From NCBI RefSeq assembly GCF_014201715.1, contig NZ_JACHFD010000021.1:1-64000 (forward strand): a stretch of 64,000 bases of DNA, in the 5' to 3' direction. The number at the start of each line of letters is the position of its first letter. Position 1 is the stretch's first letter. A program made the translations under genes and the position numbers. The notes beneath the pieces were generated by a model. That model was not told the DNA's origin, searched no databases, and worked only from the letters and a program-made list of their open reading frames with translations. Below, piece after piece: positions 7,990 through 16,535 of this stretch. This DNA comes from Haloferula luteola. GTDB lineage: Bacteria > Verrucomicrobiota > Verrucomicrobiia > Verrucomicrobiales > Akkermansiaceae.

Positions 7990-9453
7990 TTAGGAGAGGT
8001 CAGGCGCGAGGCGTCGGAGCTTCCGAGCAAACACGATCAGGAGCACGCCGGCGGCGACGGGGAAGATCGAGCATTGGAGGTAGAGCGCTGGCCAGTGGGC
8101 GACGGTGTCTTCGTGGAATTCTCCGGCGAGGAGGCCGGCGAGCAAGTTGCCAAGCGAGGTGGCGAGGAACCAGACGCCCATCATCTGGCCCACCAAGCGT
8201 CGAGGGGCGAGTTGGGTGACGGAGCTGAGGCCAACGGGGCTGAGGCAAAGTTCGCCGAAGGTGTGCAGCAGGAAGGTGGCGATGAGCCAGGTCGGCATGA
8301 CTTGGCCATGGATGAGGAGTCGGGATGCGGCACCGCGCATGACGAGGAATCCCGCGGCGAGAAGCAGAAGGGCGATCCCAAACTTCACGGGAATTGAGGG
8401 GTTGAGCCGGTGCCGCGATAGGCCGATCCAAAGGGCGGCAAACAGCGGTGCGAAAGCGATGACCATGATGGGCCCGAGGGATTGGAACCAAGCGGCTGGA
8501 ATGGGCTCATCGAGAAAGGAGAACTCGCGGAGGGTGAAACGCTCGGCGAAGAGGCTGAATGACGAGCCTGCCTGTTCGAAGCCGGCCCAGAACAGAGCGG
8601 AGCTGAGGAACAAGAGCAGGATCATGCCGATGCGTCCTTTTTCGGAACGATCCAAACCCGCGAAGAAGAAGAGGTAGGCGAAGTAGGCTGCAGCGATTCC
8701 CGTGATGAGGTAACTTGCGCTCTGGGCGATGGCGATCGGATCGGGCGTGACACGTCCGGTGAGGCCGAGGATCAGGATTGCCAGTGCAAGTCCGGTGAGG
8801 CCGATGGCACCGGTGCGCTCCAGGAGGTGGAGGGGTCCCGGGTGGCTGGGATGTTCGCCGGCGTCCTTGAGGTGGTGGCGGGTGAAGTGGAATTGGATCC
8901 ACCCGAAGACCATGCCGACCCCAGCCGCTGCAAATCCCGCGTGCCAGCCCCAAACTGCCGCCAGCTTGCCGCAGGCAAGTGGCCCGAGAAAGGCTCCGAG
9001 ATTGACCCCCATGTAGAAGAGGGTGAACCCCGCATCCCGCCGGGTACCTCCCTCAGGGTAGAGGTCGGCGACGAGGGTGCTCATGTTGGTTTTGAGAAAT
9101 CCGCTACCGACGGCGACAAATACCAAGCCGAGGTAGAAGGCCTGGGTGGTGGGCACGGCGAGGGTGAAATGCCCCAAGGTGATGAGGAGGGCGGCATAGC
9201 TGACGGTTCGGCGAGCTCCGAGGAGCCGGTCGCCCAACCATCCACCTGGAAGCGACATGAGATAGACGACAGCCGTGTAGAGGCCGTAGATGGCGGTGGC
9301 GGTTTTGTCGTCGAGCCCCATCCCGCCGCTGCGAACGGCATCGACCATGAAGAGCACGAGCAATGCTCGCATGCCGTAGTAGCTGAACCGTTCCCACATT
9401 TCGGTGAAGAACAGGGTCATCAGCCCCCGGGGATGACGTTCGGATGAATTCAT
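7990..9453 (-). CDS. POT/PTR2-family proton-dependent peptide transporter
   Basis: A 487-residue inner-membrane carrier with about 12-14 hydrophobic segments. The N-terminal motif FFTEMWERFSYYGMRALL holds the ExxER-type proton-coupling signature of the POT family, and GxxLKTNMSTLVADLY with FTLFYMGVNLGAFLGPL matches the second PTR2 signature. It should import di- and tripeptides with protons. The chosen ATG at 9453 overlaps the stop of the upstream metallopeptidase gene (ATGA), so the two are translationally coupled. A secreted peptidase feeding a peptide importer is a natural pairing. The alternative, a related MFS carrier with another substrate, is less likely given both signatures. Confidence 0.92.
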   Translation of the reverse strand: MNSSERHPRGLMTLFFTEMWERFSYYGMRALLVLFMVDAVRSGGMGLDDKTATAIYGLYTAVVYLMSLPGGWLGDRLLGARRTVSYAALLITLGHFTLAVPTTQAFYLGLVFVAVGSGFLKTNMSTLVADLYPEGGTRRDAGFTLFYMGVNLGAFLGPLACGKLAAVWGWHAGFAAAGVGMVFGWIQFHFTRHHLKDAGEHPSHPGPLHLLERTGAIGLTGLALAILILGLTGRVTPDPIAIAQSASYLITGIAAAYFAYLFFFAGLDRSEKGRIGMILLLFLSSALFWAGFEQAGSSFSLFAERFTLREFSFLDEPIPAAWFQSLGPIMVIAFAPLFAALWIGLSRHRLNPSIPVKFGIALLLLAAGFLVMRGAASRLLIHGQVMPTWLIATFLLHTFGELCLSPVGLSSVTQLAPRRLVGQMMGVWFLATSLGNLLAGLLAGEFHEDTVAHWPALYLQCSIFPVAAGVLLIVFARKLRRLAPDLS

Positions 9454-11033
9454 CGCGCGAGATCGTTCGCGGCCGGGGTCGGGTGAAAGCGCCAATCGAC
9501 ATGACCTTCGTAGGCCATGGTGGTGGCGACGAGTTGATGGAGGTCCGCATCGTAGTGAGCGAGGGACTCGCGAGATCGGATGGGATGGGGGGCATCGAGG
9601 GGGGCCGCAGTTTGGCCCGCGGCATCGAAGTAGGCGAGGACGCCAGTGGTCCAGTAGGCGATGGGGTCAGGCTGGGCTGCCGTTCCTTTCCAGCGACCAG
9701 CACGGAGGGCGGTCTGGTAGAGGTGGTCGAGCTGTTGGCGGAAATCGGTGTCGATCCGGCGAACTCGGAGTTCGTATTGTTGAACGTCCTGGCGTTGGTC
9801 CCAGCTGGGATCGATCGCACGCGTCGCCAGTTGGGTGACGATGGCTTTGGCAAAAACCGTGAGGATCTGGGAGTCGCCGGCGAGAGGGTCAGAGGGATCG
9901 GATAGGACGTTTTCTTCGGAGACCACGAAGGTTTTGGTGTCGTTGCGATAGTCCTGAACGCGGGCAAGAAGATCGATCTCCGGGTCGTGGAGATTGCGAA
10001 ATTCGGGGAGGTCGGCGACGTTCTCTTGTTTTCCGAGGACGACGAGCTTGGCGCCGTCGCTGATGAAAGCCTTCAGGATGTCGTGGCGGTAGGCGAAGAG
10101 TTTCCGGATGGTGTCGTTGGCCTTTAGCAAAGCGGCTTCGCTGGCGCCGCGGCCGACGACGGGAAGTTCGCGGGCGTAGGTGAATTGGGTGTACCACGGA
10201 TCGATGGCGAATTCCTGTGGTGGAGGCGTCACTTTCGGCAAAGCCTGGAGCCACGCGTAGCGCCAATCCTGGGAGGGCTGCAAACGAAGGGTTGTCCGGA
10301 CGAGTTCGTACCCAGCTGGATCGTAGGCCCGAAGCTGTTCTCGGGTGCCGATGGGGCCATGGTTCCAATTGTTGACGCGGTTGCAGTCGAAGTAGGCTTG
10401 GACGATTTCGGCCCAGTATTCCGCCGAATTGGAGGCGGCGTAGGCATGCTGATAGAGGCCCTGATCGATGGCGGCGCGATAGGTTTGGCGGAGTTTCGAG
10501 CGCCATTCGGGATCGATACGGTTCAGGGTGCCGTCGATGGTGTGGGCAAATTCGTGAACGCCGATGCTCTCATCATCGTAGCGATCGATGGGAAGGCTGA
10601 GCAGGTTCTCTTCGCCGAAGCTGGTGGGGCGGCCGCCGGTGCCGCGGACTCGCTCGTTCAGGTAGTCAGGGTTGGGAGCATGGCGATTTTCGGGCATGTC
10701 GGTGTAGACCTGATCGCGCCCAATGATGATGAGGTACATCTGGGTTTCCACGAGGGCCTGAACCACATCGGGTCGGCCTGCCAGCATGTGGGAAACGATC
10801 TCGTGGGTGCGCAGGAGCGCACGGTCGTCCACTTCGGGGGAGGCGACGGCGGGCATGCCGTCGACATCGATGTATTTCCCATAGAACTCGCGAGCGGCGT
10901 CGCGATCTTTGGGATCGACGAGTTGGAAGAAGGATTCAGGTGGAGGACCGACGGAGGGCTCGGCGCCGCATGTCAGCGAGCCCAGGGCGATGATGAATGC
11001 GGTGCAAATCGATGGAAGCGAGGGCTCTTGCAT
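9450..11033 (-). CDS. Secreted metallopeptidase-like protein with internal duplication
   Basis: The ATG at 11033 gives 527 residues with a signal peptide (about 1-24). The frame extends upstream but over a tRNA-like remnant, so the longer start is rejected. Residues about 35-260 form a gluzincin-like peptidase unit resembling anthrax lethal-factor-type metallopeptidases: HEFAHTIDG at 160-168 supplies the HExxH zinc site, and NSAEYWAE near 202-209 offers the third ligand. Residues about 280-527 repeat the same fold (matching blocks IDPEW/IDPSW, AYDPAGYELV/HYDADLHQLV, DWRY/DWRF), but HEFAH is replaced by VFAKA and the third-ligand Glu region by DPIAYWTT. The second copy is therefore predicted to be catalytically dead. 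It is operonic with the POT transporter. Confidence 0.75.
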   Translation of the reverse strand: MQEPSLPSICTAFIIALGSLTCGAEPSVGPPPESFFQLVDPKDRDAAREFYGKYIDVDGMPAVASPEVDDRALLRTHEIVSHMLAGRPDVVQALVETQMYLIIIGRDQVYTDMPENRHAPNPDYLNERVRGTGGRPTSFGEENLLSLPIDRYDDESIGVHEFAHTIDGTLNRIDPEWRSKLRQTYRAAIDQGLYQHAYAASNSAEYWAEIVQAYFDCNRVNNWNHGPIGTREQLRAYDPAGYELVRTTLRLQPSQDWRYAWLQALPKVTPPPQEFAIDPWYTQFTYARELPVVGRGASEAALLKANDTIRKLFAYRHDILKAFISDGAKLVVLGKQENVADLPEFRNLHDPEIDLLARVQDYRNDTKTFVVSEENVLSDPSDPLAGDSQILTVFAKAIVTQLATRAIDPSWDQRQDVQQYELRVRRIDTDFRQQLDHLYQTALRAGRWKGTAAQPDPIAYWTTGVLAYFDAAGQTAAPLDAPHPIRSRESLAHYDADLHQLVATTMAYEGHVDWRFHPTPAANDLAR

Positions 11034-11068
11034 GGAGATCCGAGGTGCGCGGTCACGAAGGGTGGGTG

Positions 11069-11111
11069 GCAGGAGTCGAGCCTGCGACGGGATCATGACT
11101 ACCGGGCCTCT
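11069..11111 (-). other. tRNA-Met-like remnant (possible attachment scar)
   Basis: On the minus strand the sequence has a near-canonical T-arm: stem GCAGG/CCTGC with loop CTCGACT, where TTCGAnT would be normal. A preceding TCATGATCCCG resembles a CAT anticodon region, and CCCGGTAG a D-arm piece. About ten bases between the D-arm and anticodon appear missing, and no acceptor stem can be built. It reads as a decayed or partially duplicated tRNA-Met 3' half of the kind left by an integrative element. Chance resemblance is possible. It lies just upstream of the metallopeptidase start. Confidence 0.3.
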
Positions 11112-11256
11112 GGGATCTTGTCTCGGCCCCAATGGCTCCTGCGGGTTGTCATCATTTCATACAAGTTGCGAGGGAGCCGCGCAGGCCCGCGGATTGAGGG
11201 GGGAAATGGAGTTGGATAATTCTTGATGGGTAGATGCTAACATTCTAGTAGAGAGT

Positions 11257-12111
11257 ATGTTAAAACGATTTTGGAGTGGTCTGTGGATTTTGTGTGGATG
11301 GAGCTCGCTGGCGGATGGGGCGACGGTTTTCTGGGTGGAGGGAAATCAGATACGAGGAAGCGACGCGGATGGCTCGAATGTGACGACGGTGCTGGCGGGG
11401 GCGGGATCGAGTTTGTCTGGCCTGCATTTGGAAGATCAGACCCTTTATTATTCCGATTTCGCAGCCAACACGCTTTCCAGCGTGGGAACCGATGGGACGG
11501 GCAAGGTGAGTTATGGGACGGGCTCGACGGGAACGGATCCCTCGGGAATTTTTCACTCTGGAGATCTGGTTTTCAGCGTCACCTACAACTCAACGGCTCT
11601 GTATGCCTATGATCTGAATGCCCTGACGTTAAGTACTTTGAGCACGAGTGTGGGAGGCCAGGGAATCGATGTGGAGTATGATCCCTTGAGCGATAAGATC
11701 TTCGTTTCCAGCCGATCGTCGGTGATTCAAGTTTACGATCGGAATGCTTCGAGTTTGAGCACCCTTTACAGTGGAGGATCCATGATCCAGGGGCTCTCCC
11801 TTTATCAAGGCCGCCTCTATTTTGGAGAGGGTTCGGGCAGCCTGAAGAGCATTGCCCTGGATGGCACCGACGAGACGTTGATTGCCACGGGTTTGGGAAA
11901 TGTCTGGGGCCTCGATGTGGGAGCGGGTGGCATTTATTTCACGACCATCACGGAGATCAAACGGATGGATCTCGATGGAGGGAATCTCAGCTCGATCTAT
12001 TCGGGGAGCAGTCTCTTCGACGTGGAGATCTCGGCGGTACCGGAGGCGGGATCCATTCTGTTTGGCGGATTGGGGATTTCGTTGCTGGTGCGCCGGCGGC
12101 GCGAGCGATGA
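11257..12111 (+). CDS. PEP-CTERM protein with beta-propeller body
   Basis: A 284-residue exported protein. It has an N-terminal signal peptide (about 1-22) and repeated short beta segments such as LSGLHLEDQTLYYSD and IQGLSLYQGRLYFGEG, spaced about 42 residues apart, as in six-bladed YVTN/LDL-receptor-type propellers. The C-terminus is a sorting signal: VPEAG, a hydrophobic stretch, then RRRRER. PEP-CTERM proteins are processed by exosortase and commonly end up on the cell surface or in the extracellular matrix. The core is VPEA instead of VPEP, a tolerated variant. It stands alone, reading away from the peptidase operon. Confidence 0.85.
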   Translation: MLKRFWSGLWILCGWSSLADGATVFWVEGNQIRGSDADGSNVTTVLAGAGSSLSGLHLEDQTLYYSDFAANTLSSVGTDGTGKVSYGTGSTGTDPSGIFHSGDLVFSVTYNSTALYAYDLNALTLSTLSTSVGGQGIDVEYDPLSDKIFVSSRSSVIQVYDRNASSLSTLYSGGSMIQGLSLYQGRLYFGEGSGSLKSIALDGTDETLIATGLGNVWGLDVGAGGIYFTTITEIKRMDLDGGNLSSIYSGSSLFDVEISAVPEAGSILFGGLGISLLVRRRRER

Positions 12112-12216
12112 AGAAGGGAATGAGGGCCGGGGGTGCGGGCATCCGAGGTGGGGGCTTCCCCTGCCTCCCCCATCGGGGTGAGGGCTTGGCTGACAGGGAG
12201 GTCGGAGGTTTCCTGT

Positions 12217-12225
12217 AGGAGGAGG
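12217..12225 (+). promoter_or_regulatory. Strong ribosome binding site deciding the PL9 lyase start
   Basis: The sequence AGGAGGAGG lies 3-4 bases before the AT GAG start at 12229. The longer frame beginning at 12133 has neither a ribosome site nor a signal peptide at its beginning, so this site settles the start. Confidence 0.75.
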
Positions 12226-12228
12226 AAG

Positions 12229-13554
12229 ATGAGATTCTGTAAGGGACTGGGATTCCTCTGGGGCCTGCTCGGCGTGATTTGCGGAGCAGCCCATGCGGCG
12301 GAGTGGTATGTGGCACCGGACGGGGACGATGGCGCTTCGGGTGGATTGGAGGATCCCTTCGCGACCGTTCAGCGGGCGCAGAGAGAGGTTTCCCCGGGTG
12401 ATACGGTGTTTCTCGGAGGAGGGAGGTATGCGATGACGGAGGATAAGGTGGCGAGGAAGCGCGGCATCTGGGCCTACGTGGTTCATCTCGACAAAAGTGG
12501 CGAAGCGGAGCGGCCGATTCGGTATCAAGCGATTGAGGGAGAACGTCCGGTCTTTGACTTTTCTGCGGTGAGGCCAGATGGCCTGCGGGTGCATGCGTTC
12601 GAAGTCAGTGGGTCCCATTTGGAATTGGTGGGACTCGAGGTGACGGGCGTGCAGGTGACGATGAAGGGTCACACGCAGTCGATCTGCTTTTCGAATACCG
12701 GAAGCCACAATCGTTTTGAGCGGCTCTCCATGCACGACGGAATGGGGATTGGATTCTACTTGTCGAGAGGTTCGAACAATCTGGTGCTGAACTGCGATGC
12801 CTGGAACAACTACGATCCAGTATCAGAGGGTGGCAAAGGGGGGAATGTCGATGGATTCGGTTGCCATCCGGATCGGGGTGACACGGGCAATGTCTTTCGC
12901 GGGTGTCGGGCTTGGTACAATTCGGACGACGGATTTGACTGCATTTCGGCCTGGGAAAGCATCCGCTTTGAAGGCTGCTGGGCTTTCCGCAATGGGATGT
13001 CAGAGGACGGAAAGAAGCTCGCGGATGGAAATGGATTCAAGGTCGGGGGCTTCGGCGTGGAGCCTCGCCCTCGATTGCCGAAAACCATCCCCCGGCATGA
13101 GGTGGAGCGGTGCCTGGCGGTGGAGAACAAGGCGAGTGGATTTTACGCGAATCATCACCCTGGTGGCAGCGACTGGATGCACAACAGTGCGTATGGGAAT
13201 CGAAGCAACTTCAATTTCTTGGGCCGTGACATGAGGGCGGGGCGGGATGTTCCCGGCTTCGAGCATCGAATCCACGATAACCTGAGTTTTCGAGGGCGGG
13301 CGGAGTTGCAGAACCTCGACGTATCGAGGTGTGAGATGCGCGGAAATGTGTTCGGTGAGGGACTCTCCCCCATGGAGTTCATTTCGCTGGATCCACGGGA
13401 TCTGGAGGGCCAGCGGTTGGCCGATGGAAGTTTGCCAGAGATCCCATTCCTCAGGCCCGTTGCGGGAAGCCCTTGGGTGAGAGGAAATGATACCGATGGA
13501 AGGGATACAGAAGGATCGGCCCCCGGAGCTTTCGTTCCCCGAAATCGTGAGTGA
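12229..13554 (+). CDS. Secreted PL9-type pectate lyase candidate
   Basis: Start chosen at the ATG at 12229, 4 bp after a strong AGGAGGAGG ribosome site (12217-12225), giving a signal peptide ending AAHAAEW and a 441-residue protein. It begins with the WYVAPDGDDGASGG...PFATVQRA opening typical of right-handed beta-helix polysaccharide lyases. The block GNVDGFGCH, GNVFRGCRAWYNSDDGFD and DGNGFKVGG matches family 9 pectate lyases. The Asp residues of NVDGFG and SDDGFD fit the calcium site, and the Lys of DGNGFK fits the catalytic base. It would cleave (rhamno)galacturonan or polygalacturonate by beta-elimination outside the cytoplasm. Confidence 0.85.
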   Translation: MRFCKGLGFLWGLLGVICGAAHAAEWYVAPDGDDGASGGLEDPFATVQRAQREVSPGDTVFLGGGRYAMTEDKVARKRGIWAYVVHLDKSGEAERPIRYQAIEGERPVFDFSAVRPDGLRVHAFEVSGSHLELVGLEVTGVQVTMKGHTQSICFSNTGSHNRFERLSMHDGMGIGFYLSRGSNNLVLNCDAWNNYDPVSEGGKGGNVDGFGCHPDRGDTGNVFRGCRAWYNSDDGFDCISAWESIRFEGCWAFRNGMSEDGKKLADGNGFKVGGFGVEPRPRLPKTIPRHEVERCLAVENKASGFYANHHPGGSDWMHNSAYGNRSNFNFLGRDMRAGRDVPGFEHRIHDNLSFRGRAELQNLDVSRCEMRGNVFGEGLSPMEFISLDPRDLEGQRLADGSLPEIPFLRPVAGSPWVRGNDTDGRDTEGSAPGAFVPRNRE

Positions 13555-13568
13555 TCGATGGAAGACGG

Positions 13569-14768
13569 CTATTCAGCGGGGGAGTAGTAGCGAGTGAGGG
13601 CGGTGGCGATTTGGGTGCGGGCTTCGGCACCCTGGATGACGCCGTTGTGCCGCCACAAGATCTCCCCTCCGGGTGCGATGAGCACCGTGTGAGGCAGCGG
13701 GCCTGGCCATTCGGGGTCGAGAGCGGCGACGAGTTCATCCTGTTGAGCCCCAGTGAAGCGGTAGTGATTGGTCGTGCGACCTTCTTTTTTGACGGAGGCT
13801 TCCACGTTGCGGGTGAGGCCTGCGCCTTGCTTCTGGAGGAATCGATGGGCGGCCTCATGCTGCTGAGGAGAGTCCATGCTCACGGTGATCAGTTCAAAGG
13901 GCCGCATGTCGTACTGCCGGGAAATATCGACCAGCGTGGGGAATTCCTCGACGCAGGGCGCACACCATGTGGCCCACACATTGACCAGGCGGTATTTGTC
14001 CGTGGGATTTGCACGAAGTGCGGCCACGCCTTCGGCGTCGATGGGGTCCAAGGTGACCGGCAATTTTTTCCAAGCATCCGCGATGGCGATTTTTTCCGCC
14101 TTCTTTTCCCGCCACTTCGTCGAGCAACCGTGAGGACGGGTGAGTGGGACGGTGACTGGGCGACCGGCCAGAAGATCTTCGATGGCCTGGCGTGCATCAG
14201 GGCTACGGACGGTTGATTCCTCGAAGAAACGGGAGTCGTCAAAGCGTCCTGCGTACTGCAGGTGCCGTTGACGGTCGAAGATGAAGACATGAGGCGTGCA
14301 GAGGCAGCCATAGGCGCGGGCAGTGGATTGGGTTTCTCCATCGTAGAGATAGGGAAAGTCCCAACCATTCAGCTCGGCGTAGGGTTTCATGTCTTCGAAT
14401 GAGTCGTTGAATTCGCCGAAGCCCAGTTCATCGAGGCGGATGCCATCGGGGTGGTTGGGCATGATGGCGACGAGCCCCAGGCCGCGGTCGCGGTAATCAT
14501 TGCGGAGCTTTTGCAAGCGCTGCTCGATGGAGTGAGAAGTCGGGCAATGATTGGAGGTGAAGAGAACCATCAGGAGTTCAAACTCCGCAAAATCGCTCAT
14601 CGACCAGGTGCGACCGTCGATGCCAGGGAGTTTGAAATCAGGAGCGGCGTCGCCGATCGCGAGGGTCTTGAAGCCTGCGGGATTGCCATGCTCATCGAGT
14701 AGCGGAGGCTCGGCAGCATGGACGAGTGAAGAGGCGACAAGAAGCAGGCAGGCAGCGAGAGTTTTCAT
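13569..14768 (-). CDS. Exported tandem thioredoxin-fold protein (redoxin plus TlpA-like)
   Basis: A 399-residue protein with a signal peptide (about 1-19). The first thioredoxin fold (about 36-200) is of the AhpC/redoxin type seen in planctomycetes and verrucomicrobia, with CPTS at 75-78 where a CxxC would be expected, leaving a single Cys. The second fold (about 240-395) is TlpA-like, with the intact redox motif WCAPC (Cys269 and Cys272), a GGEILWRHNG-type cis-Pro region and PxxVLIAPGGE. The pair suggests a periplasmic thiol oxidoreductase or peroxide/cytochrome-maturation helper. ATG at 14768 is preferred to the GTG one codon earlier. Its 3' end converges on the PL9 lyase with only 14 bp between. 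Confidence 0.85.
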   Translation of the reverse strand: MKTLAACLLLVASSLVHAAEPPLLDEHGNPAGFKTLAIGDAAPDFKLPGIDGRTWSMSDFAEFELLMVLFTSNHCPTSHSIEQRLQKLRNDYRDRGLGLVAIMPNHPDGIRLDELGFGEFNDSFEDMKPYAELNGWDFPYLYDGETQSTARAYGCLCTPHVFIFDRQRHLQYAGRFDDSRFFEESTVRSPDARQAIEDLLAGRPVTVPLTRPHGCSTKWREKKAEKIAIADAWKKLPVTLDPIDAEGVAALRANPTDKYRLVNVWATWCAPCVEEFPTLVDISRQYDMRPFELITVSMDSPQQHEAAHRFLQKQGAGLTRNVEASVKKEGRTTNHYRFTGAQQDELVAALDPEWPGPLPHTVLIAPGGEILWRHNGVIQGAEARTQIATALTRYYSPAE

Positions 14769-14858
14769 CACAGATACGAGGCCAAGGGTGGCGACTATTG
14801 GACAATGAGGAACGTCTGGGTCAAGTCGGCAAGTCCTTCCTGGTCTCAGGCGAGGCTC

Positions 14859-16253
14859 TCACCACACCCAATCGGGGTCTTCCCGGTTGCTTTTGGGTTT
14901 GGGGGAAGGCAGGGTTTTGCCACCGTCGTCGATCCCGTCGACGCCGAGGGAATAGAGGAGATAGGAGTCGTGGGTTCTCTGATAGCGGAATGGTTGGCCG
15001 GTCGCCGGGTCGAGTTGCGTGTCATCGGCCCAGTCATCCAGCGACTCGGGGTAGCTTCCGGTTCGGGAGCGGATGGCTTCCAGGCGGAGGGCGACGCGTG
15101 CTTGCTGTTGGACGACGGCTTCGTGAAGGAGGACTGAGCTGCACATATGGAGGACTTCATTAAGGCTGCTGTTTCCGAGCAGTCCTGGGCGTTTCGGAGG
15201 AGTCATCGATCGGAGGTAATCGGCCAAGTGGCTCCAACTCTCCTCCCCCACCAGCCACGACTGAAACTGGGTGACGTCGCGAAGTGCGGTTGCACCGAGT
15301 TGATCGTAGTAGCCACTGGGAATGGCGGGAAGGAGCCATGCTGGGGGTGTGGGGTTGAACCAGTCCTTTCGGAAATCGGAATCCGATTTCGCAAGATCGA
15401 CGACTTGAAGGAAGGCGATCAATTCGATCTGAATGGAGGGCAAAAGAAGTTCGCTGGCGCTGGAGTTCCACGCGTGCGCGGAAAAGTCAGCGGCCGCAGC
15501 CTCGTCCCATGCTCCCGCTTCGAGAATTCTCTTTAAGTTCATCGCGGCCTCCCTGGTGGCGAACGCTCCGACGAGGTGAAACACCATGGTTTCACTGGAA
15601 TGATCATATTCTGCGATCCGGGCCTGCAGTTGAAGGCTCTCCCAGGCCAGATCCGGACGCCCAGCTTCGAGTGCGAGCGAGCAACGGAACGAAAGTCCCA
15701 ACAAGACCTTCCTTAAGAGCAAATTGGCGCCACTGCTGAGGCTGTAGAGGAATTGATTTGATGGCAGTCCTCTCAGGTTGGAATAGGAGACATCGGGCCG
15801 TGAAAGTCCTGAGCGAAGGGCGGAAAGAATCTCCTCATGGGACGCTTCGTAAGCATTGAGCATTTCCTGGAAGCTTCCGTGGAGCCCGGAAGCTTCGGCG
15901 ATTGCTCGCAAGTGATCGGTGTCGCTCATCGCGCGGTGCCGAGGGACATCTTCCGGTTTGAGGGATTCGAAGCGCTGGATCAAATCCCCTGTTCTGTCTT
16001 CGGAGGGAACGGCCATGGCATCTCGCAGTTCGACAAAGATGGGGAGCATCGCAAAATTTTCCTCATCGGGTGGAAGGGGTGGCAGGAGGCTCGCTAGGTC
16101 GAACTGCCCCCCGCTTTCCAGATAGGCTTGTCTGGCCTGTTGGCGGTTCCGGGCTGTCCAGTGGTTGAAGCCGGCCCAGATCAAGGCGATCAGGGAAAGA
16201 GCGACGACCAGAATGCGAATGACCCAGCGAGGGGAAGGGAAGATGGGCTTCAT
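14859..16253 (-). CDS. Membrane-anchored protein with GspG-like C-terminal tail
   Basis: A 464-residue protein with an N-terminal hydrophobic anchor (about 10-27, VIRILVVALSLIALIWAGF). It has a long helical body with no recognised domain. The end (about 395-464) resembles the C-terminus of type II secretion major pseudopilins and related verrucomicrobial/planctomycete proteins: YPESLDDWADD, DPATGQPFRYQR, YLLYSLGVDGIDDGGK. The N-terminus is not a prepilin signal. It overlaps the upstream small gene as ATGA and is third in an operon behind an ECF sigma factor, so its production is probably under that sigma factor. Function unknown. Confidence 0.75.
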   Translation of the reverse strand: MKPIFPSPRWVIRILVVALSLIALIWAGFNHWTARNRQQARQAYLESGGQFDLASLLPPLPPDEENFAMLPIFVELRDAMAVPSEDRTGDLIQRFESLKPEDVPRHRAMSDTDHLRAIAEASGLHGSFQEMLNAYEASHEEILSALRSGLSRPDVSYSNLRGLPSNQFLYSLSSGANLLLRKVLLGLSFRCSLALEAGRPDLAWESLQLQARIAEYDHSSETMVFHLVGAFATREAAMNLKRILEAGAWDEAAAADFSAHAWNSSASELLLPSIQIELIAFLQVVDLAKSDSDFRKDWFNPTPPAWLLPAIPSGYYDQLGATALRDVTQFQSWLVGEESWSHLADYLRSMTPPKRPGLLGNSSLNEVLHMCSSVLLHEAVVQQQARVALRLEAIRSRTGSYPESLDDWADDTQLDPATGQPFRYQRTHDSYLLYSLGVDGIDDGGKTLPSPKPKSNREDPDWVW

Positions 16254-16534
16254 GGAAAGAAGGGTTCAGGAGATGTGATGTTGAGCAGCCATTCGCGGTC
16301 GAACCGTTGGGCTGGGAGGACGAGTCCAGACGGTGCCATCAGATCGGGAGCGGGTTCGCTGGGAGTGGTGAGGATGAGAGCCACGGTGGCAGACCACGAG
16401 AAGCCGAGAGCCAGCCAGCCCGACTTGGAAAACACCAGGGCGGGAAGGACCGGTGGAAGGACGGCTTGCTTCATCTCTGCGGGTAGACCTCTAGGCACCC
16501 ACTCGGCCAATTGACGTTCGAAAGAATCTTTCAT
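16250..16534 (-). CDS. Small membrane protein, candidate anti-sigma factor
   Basis: Read from the ATG at 16534 (94 residues), which has GAGG about 10 bases upstream; an ATG at 16549 lacks a ribosome site. It has one hydrophobic segment (about 35-57, WLALGFSWSATVALILTTP) between an N-terminal polar part and an exported-side tail. Position directly behind an ECF sigma gene and size suit a membrane anti-sigma factor, but no zinc-finger HxxxCxxC or other anti-sigma motif is seen. The role is inferred from context only. The stop overlaps the next start (ATGA). Confidence 0.6.
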   Translation of the reverse strand: MKDSFERQLAEWVPRGLPAEMKQAVLPPVLPALVFSKSGWLALGFSWSATVALILTTPSEPAPDLMAPSGLVLPAQRFDREWLLNITSPEPFFP

Positions 16535-16535
16535 C

